DNA of 64,000 nt from Bicyclus anynana (lineage: Eukaryota; Arthropoda; Insecta; Lepidoptera; Nymphalidae): NCBI RefSeq assembly GCF_947172395.1, contig NC_069085.1, forward strand, positions 1,086,112-1,150,111. The letters are read 5' to 3'. A program made the position numbers and the translations under genes. The first letter of the stretch is position 1, and each line of letters opens with the position of its first letter. Below, piece by piece: positions 56,733 to 64,000 of the stretch. The notes below the pieces were generated by a model. It was given only the letters and a program-made list of their open reading frames with translations, ran no database searches and was not told where the DNA came from.

Positions 56733-59040
56733 TAAATATTATATTAATTAAATTATGATTTATAGAGCTTGCAGGTAACGGTGACTAACAGATCGTGTTC
56801 AGGAAACAATTCAAACAATTTAAGTGCGGTATCGTCTTACTAATTTTTTATCCATATTGAATCAATTTTTTTTTAAATTGATGCAGTCGATTTTTTGCGG
56901 AAGTTCATGATCTATGTATAATTAAAAATAATGTCCGTATATAGTATCACATCATCATTTTGTTTGTGTGTATGAAAATAAAATGTGAAGTAATTATACC
57001 AATTCGACACACAAATTATAACTTCTAAATCGTCTTTAGGTTATGTATCTACATAAGTATATTATCTACATACTGATGCATGAATGTCATTGATTTACAG
57101 TTTACTATCGCTAATATTTTTTTCTGGATCAGTGGTTTGTTACAGTTTCAATTTAAATTAATAATTATAATGCTAATTGGAGTAGGTACGTAAGTTTTTT
57201 CAGATTTTTAGTTTGTTTTATATTTTAAAGCAAAATAAATCTGTTCTATAGCTGGACTACGAGCCCAATGAAAAATCTTTAATAATATGCCGTGTCACTC
57301 AGCTATTGATATATCATTTGGTGCTCTAAAAACTGATTGCCGTGTTTCCTCAAATTTATAGCATTTCACATCAAATGGCGTTCCCGCTTGAAAGATGACC
57401 CCTGATTAGGTAAATTAGCTTAGGCTTACAATTTGTGACAAAATTTAACAGTTTTGTAATATATCAGTGACAAGGTGGAACGGGTTCATGTTAAATGGAT
57501 GTACTTAAAAAATTAATACCGGGGTCGGGTCACTCATTAATTACTCACGATGAAAAAAGGTTTTAATGCATGGAAAGATTATAATCTCTTTTTACAGAAG
57601 TAGTTAACGGAACAGGTAGACAGGCTATTAAATGGAAAACCATCATCCAGATATAATAGAGCGACTCCTACATACTCCTACAAATCGTTCTATAATGTCC
57701 TACAATATACTTCTTTGTGTCTGTCAATTATGTCACCTGTGGCATAGTTAAGACTTGTCCGGCAAAGTATACCAACTTAGCCATGTTTCTTTCATGCATA
57801 GATATGTTGGGGTTTAGGTTTGGTAGAAATAGTACATTATGATTTAAGTGTAGTAAGTTCAAAATTACAACCGAAGCGATATTGATGGCTCGAGCCGTAG
57901 GCGAGGGTTACAAGTAAGCAGAGGCTGTAATTATCAAAGCGCACGCATGTCATACGACGTTTTGTAACACAATTGCGAGGAAACACACTTTCTGAAAATC
58001 AATTTGCTTTTTGGATGTTTTCCATAATATCATAACATTTTGATAGGCTTGTAAGTATCTATCGATTCAGTGGATTTTTCGGGCACGAGGCTTAGAGTAG
58101 CCTTTTTACGCTACCTTTGAGACTTCTAAATGTGGCGAAATTATTAAATTCATCTCTACTTGGTATTTTAAAATTTAAACAATACAGCTAAAAGAAAAAG
58201 TGCGCGAAATAATTTAAATTTTTCACAGATAGCAAAGCGCACCAGCGTTATTTTTAGGCAAATGCACCAAAACAGCCAGTATTACTAATAAAGTAAATTA
58301 ATAATTTTGTGTTTCTGTTACAGATTTGCCATTTATTGTCAAAATGATTAAAATGAAAGAATTAAATGTTCATTTATTATATTTTATCTCACAAAGTTAA
58401 CTTTATTCATAAAATGTTGAGCACTTTTCTATCATAAAACTCTTTGCTAAGATTTAAAAAAGTACCGTTCGTTTTAGACGGATGATAAACGTTTTAGATT
58501 ACATTACAGCACATGTGCGTTTTACATTACGATATTGAAATTGGTGAAATAAGAGATACTTTACGAGCAAATGTGTTATAAATTAAATTACAGGCATGTA
58601 AGTGGTTTAACATTTTTCCTTGGACAGACGGTCGAAGGGAAGAACAACGCTTTTCTATTTAAGAGCAATTTGTGGCCATTAGATAGTTCAATAAAAAATG
58701 GGTAATTACTAATTAAGTACATTAAGTTTCTCGATTATTAAATGCGTATTTACAATTTCTGGAGTAAGTAGCTATCAGTCATACCTATCAAAAACTATTC
58801 TCAAGTTTAATTATCCAGTCCATTCATATTCTCATCAAGTCTAATCAAATCAAATATTTATAATATTAATTAATACTAAATGAGTCTCAAAACTACCACG
58901 GTCACATGTTCCGAATTTCTTTACATAAATCATTTTTTAATCAACATTTGATCATCTTTTCCAAATAGGGATGTTACCATGCATACGCAAAACACAAAAT
59001 GATCGATAAAAGTTCACAATCGAAAATTCTGTTTTTAAGA
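56733..59040. other. Unassigned AT-rich stretch
   Basis: About 2.3 kb. No ORF exceeds 60 codons and no repeat could be assigned. This is the longest quiet stretch in the window. Confidence 0.4.
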
Positions 59041-59375
59041 CATAGATAATATTATTATTCTATTGGTTGCACCAAAACTTCGTTACAGACCACGTATTAA
59101 AAAAATGTAATACATACATAATTGAATTTAAAATGTCATGACTCAAGAAATCTAACTATATAATTCAATCTTGTCACTATTAATATTCTTTACTTTCTAG
59201 GCAGTAATAGTCATAGATAATATTATTATTCTATTGGTTGCACCAAAATTTCGTTATAGACCAAGTATTAAAAAAAATGTCAATACATAATCAAAAATGT
59301 CATGACTCAAGAAATCTAACTATTTAATTCAACCTTGTCACTATTAATATTGTTTACTTTCTAGCCAGTTCATAC
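59041..59375 (+). repeat. Tandem duplication, 171-bp unit, two copies
   Basis: Copy one (59041-59211) and copy two (59212-59375) share catagataatattattattc, tattggttgcaccaaaa, gtcatgactcaagaaatcta and cttgtcactattaatatt. They differ by point changes and a few deletions. No coding frame is present. Confidence 0.85.
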
Positions 59376-60815
59376 GTCTACGAATGTATAAATATTATTT
59401 TGAAACAATCGTCCTTCTTTTTACACTCTAACCATATTTCTCTATATCGCTATCGACATTATCGATGTTCCTCTAGTTACGTATTTATCGAATTAGTAAT
59501 CGAGTAACATTACATCCCTAATCTCATATTAATTTCATCGAAATAAAAAAAAAACATGTTAATCCAGCATCTTATTACGTAATGTTAATATTCTTTTTAT
59601 TTTGTTCGATTTTTAGATCAAGCGTATCTCGGTAGTTAAAAACATTCCAATACTGTACTTTCCAAACTTGAAGCACACATTTGACATCATTAACAAACTG
59701 TAATTTGAACTCTATCAATTGGTAATAAAGATGAGAATATTTGAGCATTTCAAATGAGATCTAATAGTTGTCTATGGTGGGGAGTGTACATTTAATTTTA
59801 AATTCCGATTTCGTGGATATAATTTCTCTTAGCGGAAACACTTGGCCATTATGACCATGTTACCAATATAGAATGTGAAATATACGGGAGCATGTTTGGG
59901 ACGTTGTGTTGTCTCCATCTTTGATTTTGAAATATTGACCAGCTCAACAATAAAAGATTACAATTAAAGTCACAACTCAGCAAGGTATAAAATAATATGA
60001 CAAATCGAAAAAAGAATATCGACATTAATTGTAGGGTATAGCAAATTATTAATGCAACTGCTTCATAGCTGATTACCTAATTTCACTCTTTTATCGGTGA
60101 CATCCCGAACGTCATTTGTTCCAGACTTGTTTATAATATTCATATGAGTTCATTTGATCTTTAGATGCATTTTTTTCATTCACGTCTTGGGCGTAATGTT
60201 CATCTACACTATCAAAGCATAAAAACGTTTAAAATAATTATAATTAACAAAAAATATAAAGGAACCACAATCTAAATCTGAATATGTAACTACATTTTTT
60301 CCAATATTACCGTTATGCATTTAAAGTATTATACGGGTAAATAACTGCGGGTTTATTATTGCGCGGTCACGAGCGCAATCCTCTTCCGTGTGTTTTTGCC
60401 CCTAGCGTGGTTTATTGGCCAGCTAGCTTTAATATATTCAGATTGCAGATCAAATGATTTTAATTAAGCAACACGATACCGAGATCTCCGGCACACCCGA
60501 TTCCATTTTGTCTCATTTCGTGTAACGGTATTTTGTTTTTATTAATGGAAATATACTACTATTATTTACAAAGCAAATAAAATATGGCATAACACGTTAT
60601 GCTTATTCACAAAACATAATAAACATACAAAAGTAGACGTCTTTTAATAGTTATTTAAATGATAAATAAAAAAAGACTAGACTTAGTTTATTCGAGAATT
60701 TCATAGCAGATGTTTAACATGAAATATGGAATATATGGGATAAAATAAATTGGAACCCTTATCTAGTTAGTAACATAATCTTACTTTTCGAACTAGCTTG
60801 CACTACTCGTAGATT
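59376..60815. other. Unassigned AT-rich stretch
   Basis: No gene or repeat recognised; a slightly GC-richer phrase (gcgcggtcacgagcgcaatc) occurs at 60361-60380. Confidence 0.4.
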
Positions 60816-61042
60816 TTCTTGGCTGGTGGCTTCGGCCGTGGCTAGTTACCACCCTACGGACAAAGACGTACCGCCAAGCGATTTAGCGTTCCGGTGCCTA
60901 CTGTGTCGTGTAGAAGCCGAAAGGGGTGAGGATTTTCATCCTCCCCCTAACAAGTTAGCCCGCTTCCATTTTAGATTGCATCATCAATTACCATCAGGTG
61001 TGATTTAAGTCAAAGGCTAACGCGTAAATAATAAAAAAAAAT
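60816..61042 (+). mobile_element. SINE family A, 5'-truncated
   Basis: It begins at ttggctggtggcttcggccg and ends in poly-A. The word ccggtgcctactgtgtcgtg replaces ccggtacgatgccgtg, a small local rearrangement. Confidence 0.85.
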
Positions 61043-61087
61043 TATGATTTTGACTCAATGAAATACAAATTGTTATTAAATACCTAT

Positions 61088-61351
61088 ATCTAGGTATAAC
61101 CTCTGCTTCCGATTCCGGAGGGTGTGGACTCCAATTTGGTCCGGGGCATGCACCTCCAACTTTTGAGTTGTGTACATTTTAAGAAATATCACGTGTCTTA
61201 AACGGTGAAGGAAAACATCGTGAGGAAACCTGCATACCAGAGAATTTTCTTAATTCTCTGCGTGTGTGAAGTCTGCCAATCCGCATTGGGCCAGTGTGGT
61301 GGACTATTTGGAATTACCCTCAGCAGTGAGCCGAATATGGGTCGATAACAA
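61088..61351 (+). mobile_element. SINE family B, 5'-truncated
   Basis: It starts near ataacctctgcttccgattc, shortly after the family A copy ends, in the same orientation. The B box is degraded (ggactccaatttggtcc). The family end is tatgggtcgataac, and about 40 bases before it are deleted. Confidence 0.8.
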
Positions 61352-61580
61352 TCTAGGTACATACATTATAGACATGGTGATTTATTGGCATTAACTTTGT
61401 GACTAATCCGAACCACATGCGTTTCATTGAAGACGTAGCGAGCAAGTAGCGCTGACGCTGAGCGCAGTTTTTGTGACCGACAGACGGACGGATATTGCCA
61501 AATGTGCGTCACGTGTACCCGACAAGTGCGCCCTTACACTACCTACACGAGTTAGGGTTCCGCCGACAAATGCTCACCAA

Positions 61581-61745
61581 TCATACTAATAAGGTAAAGT
61601 TAGTGGTATTGCAGGGAATAATCTCTGCATCTACAGAATCAATTTGGATTTTTTTTAACATTAGTAAGCTACGGTATTTGTCAGTATTATAGGCTATTTT
61701 ATCCTCTTCTTCTCACGGGAATTGGAATTACGCGGCGTCGACCAG
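61581..61745 (+). mobile_element. Helitron-like element, degraded
   Basis: It begins tcatactaataaggtaaag, contains gtggtattgcagggaataat and gggaattggaattacgcgg, and ends cgtcgaccagt with CTAG altered to CCAG. Confidence 0.55.
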
Positions 61746-61799
61746 TACTATAATTTATGCTAGTTGCTGCATCATTATAATCATCCTACATCAGCAAAC

Positions 61800-61930
61800 G
61801 CATCGCGTTTTCGCTGTTATTTCCCGTTCTCGTGGGTCTATGGGGATAAAATATAGCTTAATTTGCTCGATGGTAATGTAGCTTTCTTTTGGTGAAAAAA
61901 TTATTAAAATCAGTTTAGTAGTTTTTAGGC
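61800..61930 (-). repeat. Helitron-like fragment, minus strand
   Basis: The plus strand reads cccgttctcgtgggtctatg, ggggataaaatatagctta and tggtgaaaaaattattaaaa, the minus-strand form of the family middle. Neither terminus is clear. Confidence 0.45.
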
Positions 61931-62383
61931 CTAAACGCTACGAAGACCTTCGGAACTTAAATGTACTCGTAAAATGTTTGCTTGAACGCGCTTATTACTG
62001 GATTACTAAGTCGTTTTGTAAAAAACCTTGTTGTATTTATGATAGACACACTGAAGAATAACGTAGGTTTTCTTTATATTGTCAGCCCGCGTTTGCAAAG
62101 ACAACTGACATTAAGTGAAATACGCATCGAACAGGATATATAAATCACTACGATATGCGTTTGCAAAGCTGAATCGGTGTGAAAATAATGAAATCAGCTT
62201 ATTTTCCCTGTTAGCGAATATTATTTCGGCTTAAGAAGTAATCTAGCAAAATTTACAAAATTTTTAGTACAATTTTAATTTCTGTATCGTTTTGAAAATA
62301 GGGCCCAATTTCGGACATATCTTTTATAAAATGCGGTAAGTCTGAAATAGAAACAAATAAACAAAATATCTTTAATGCCACAA
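61931..62383. other. Unassigned stretch
   Basis: No gene. A weak Helitron-like phrase (cttgaacgcgcttattactg) is at 61981-62000. Confidence 0.35.
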
Positions 62384-62581
62384 CTAGCGGACGCCCGTGA
62401 CTTTGTCCGCATTGAATTCAGTTTTTCACAAATTCCCCGGGAACCATGCATTTTTTCGGAATAATCCAGAGTAAAATCTAATTCTATTCCAAATTTCAGC
62501 CAAATCGCTTCAGTAGCCGCAGCGTAAAAGAGGAACAAACATATTTACACACAAACTTTCGACTTTGTAATATTAGTGTTA
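62384..62581 (-). mobile_element. Helitron-like element, second subfamily, minus strand
   Basis: On the minus strand it ends in CTAG at 62384-62387, preceded on the plus strand by A. The other end reads tattagtgttaa (62572-62583), the complement of the start of the 54451 copy. Shared interior words are ccaaatttcagccaaatcgc and actttgtccgcattgaattc. Confidence 0.65.
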
Positions 62582-62856
62582 AGTGTGATATGCCACACAT
62601 CACAATTATACTAGAATAATACCCTGCGATATGTGGCATAACCTAGAAAAAGGTCTCAGCTCAGCATATTGGGGAGCATATAGCCCCATAAGTTAATAGT
62701 AATAGCATAGTTAATGAATGTCAGGAACCTTCTTGTCTGCGTCGCGTACGCCATACGTCGGCCTCGAGACGAGTTTTTGCGCCACTTTTCGGAAGTGCAA
62801 GGAGCGTGCCATCTGGCGGATCAAGTTACTATTTTCCTATTATCACAGTCAAAACA

Positions 62857-64000
62857 ATGGATAAAAATATTAAAAATAAATGGATTTCAAAGGGGTTAAA
62901 AAAATCATGTATAATAAAAAGAAAATTATACTTAGAATACAGGTTATCTGCGGCAAACAAACGGTTAAATAAAGTATATTACACGAAATATTCACGTTTA
63001 TTAAAAATTTGCATACATAAATCACAAAGGATTTCTAACACTAATTACATATTAAAATCTAAAAATAAATGCAAAGCAGCCTGGGATATCATAAACTCAA
63101 ATCTTAACTCAAATAAAGTATGTAATGAAATAAAAGAAATTAAAAACAGCAAAAATATTACGTTGTCTTATCCGATACAGATTGCTGAAGAGTTTAACAA
63201 TTATTTCATAAACATAAGCAACGCTAACGCAAATAGTAACTCAATACCTTCAACTAATACGTTATCACATTGTTGCTCATCTTTGTTTCTTTCACCAGTA
63301 AATCCGAATGATGTAAGTAAATATATTACTCAACTAAAGGATACTAATTCCTCAGGATATGATGGACTTAACACTAAGATCATAAAATCTTGTGCAAAAT
63401 TCATCGCAACACCTCTTAGTCATATCATAAACCTGTCATTTATAGAAGGTGTATTTCCTTGCAATTTGAAAAAATCTATAGTAAAGCCATTACATAAGAA
63501 AAACGACAAAAAGGAAATGAGTAACTACCGCCCAATTACTCTCATCCCCATCCTGTCAAAAGTTTTTGAAAAAATCATGTTCGATAAAATATACAGCTTC
63601 ATAACATCTTTTAATATACTTAAGAGAGAACAATTTGGCTTTAGGAAACAAAGTAGCACAACTCTTGCCTGTTTTAATCTAACAAAATTAATATTAGAAA
63701 GTTTGGACTCTAATCATAGTGTAGTTTCAATATTCCTTGATATGACAAAGGCATTTGACCTAATCAGCCATAAAATACTAATCAGTAAATTGGAAAAATA
63801 TGGTATAAGAGGCGAGGCATTAGGCTGGATTCAAAGTTACCTTTTTGAACGAAAACAATGTGTTGAAATTTCTAAAACTACAGGACTACACACACACTCA
63901 TACCGCTCAAAGTTTAAAACCCAAAACCCGTACGGAGTACCTCAAGGAAGCGTGCTAGGTCCTTTATTATTTTTATTATATATAAACGACCTTCCTAATG
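62857..64000 (+). CDS. CR1/Jockey-type LINE reverse transcriptase, open, runs off the right edge
   Basis: The frame has no stop from 62692 to the last base. Residues that look like a LINE protein begin near 62857 (residue 1). A linker rich in Lys and Asn leads to NYRPIT at 223-228, the RT A motif FLDMTKAFD at 293-301, YGIRGEALGW, GVPQGSVLGP at 360-369 and YINDLP just before the edge. The FADD motif lies outside the window. About 380 codons survive without frameshift, so this could be a recent copy. The endonuclease domain is not seen, and upstream sequence (62692-62856) does not look like it, so the copy is probably 5'-truncated. It shares the FxDxxKAFD and GVPQGSVLGP framework with the copy at 25534-26683 but is clearly a different element. 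Confidence 0.88.
   Translation, partial: MDKNIKNKWISKGLKKSCIIKRKLYLEYRLSAANKRLNKVYYTKYSRLLKICIHKSQRISNTNYILKSKNKCKAAWDIINSNLNSNKVCNEIKEIKNSKNITLSYPIQIAEEFNNYFINISNANANSNSIPSTNTLSHCCSSLFLSPVNPNDVSKYITQLKDTNSSGYDGLNTKIIKSCAKFIATPLSHIINLSFIEGVFPCNLKKSIVKPLHKKNDKKEMSNYRPITLIPILSKVFEKIMFDKIYSFITSFNILKREQFGFRKQSSTTLACFNLTKLILESLDSNHSVVSIFLDMTKAFDLISHKILISKLEKYGIRGEALGWIQSYLFERKQCVEISKTTGLHTHSYRSKFKTQNPYGVPQGSVLGPLLFLLYINDLPN

Overview
This window looks like gene-poor nuclear DNA from a moth or butterfly (Lepidoptera). It is AT-rich and shows no operon, bacterial gene or complete cellular protein gene. It is crowded with interspersed repeats of lepidopteran type: tRNA-derived SINEs, 3' ends of RTE-type and CR1/Jockey-type LINEs, short Helitron-like elements with TC...CTAG ends inserted between A and T, and a hAT-like MITE. 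The species cannot be named from the sequence. Family names are assigned from motifs, without a database search.

Layout. 1-4.3 kb: SINE pieces, a 231-bp foldback element, then a GC-rich minisatellite of about ten 113-bp units (3176-4312). 4.3-9.3 kb: CpG-rich patches, a small duplicated block, SINEs of families A and C, and a frameshifted LINE 3' end. 9.7-15.6 kb: an 85-nt hairpin, a head-to-head SINE pair, two RTE 3' ends, Helitron-like pieces and a 55-bp palindrome. 16-25 kb: a 27-bp repeat, an unexplained 223-codon minus-strand ORF, a Helitron-like element carrying a minisatellite, and degraded SINEs. 25.5-27 kb: a LINE reverse transcriptase with one frameshift and a recognisable 3' tail. 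31.6-33 kb: abutting SINEs of families A and B, then a perfect 50-bp palindrome. 34.5-34.7 kb: a lone GC-rich 99-bp block flanked by splice-site-like dinucleotides, the best candidate for a host exon. 40-46 kb: Helitron-like elements, one interrupted by a SINE. 48-56.7 kb: a dense repeat cluster containing two 5'-truncated LINE copies with intact target-site duplications and one hAT-like MITE. 57-62 kb: mostly unassigned AT-rich DNA with a 171-bp tandem duplication and more SINEs. From about 62.86 kb an uninterrupted LINE reverse-transcriptase ORF runs off the right edge.

How the parts relate. The elements form a parasitic network. The 3' tail of SINE family A resembles the 3' ends of two CR1-like LINE remnants here (9216-9262 and 48985-49031), which suggests which machinery moved the SINE. 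RTE, CR1/Jockey-type and R1-like LINEs are present as broken 3' ends; only the copy at the right edge could still be coding. If the window lies in a host gene, it is most likely a long intron or intergenic DNA around the possible exon at 34.6 kb. I found no clear undescribed biological system. The most unusual structures are the splice-donor-bearing minisatellite, the perfect palindrome, the foldback element and the SINE/LINE shared tail.
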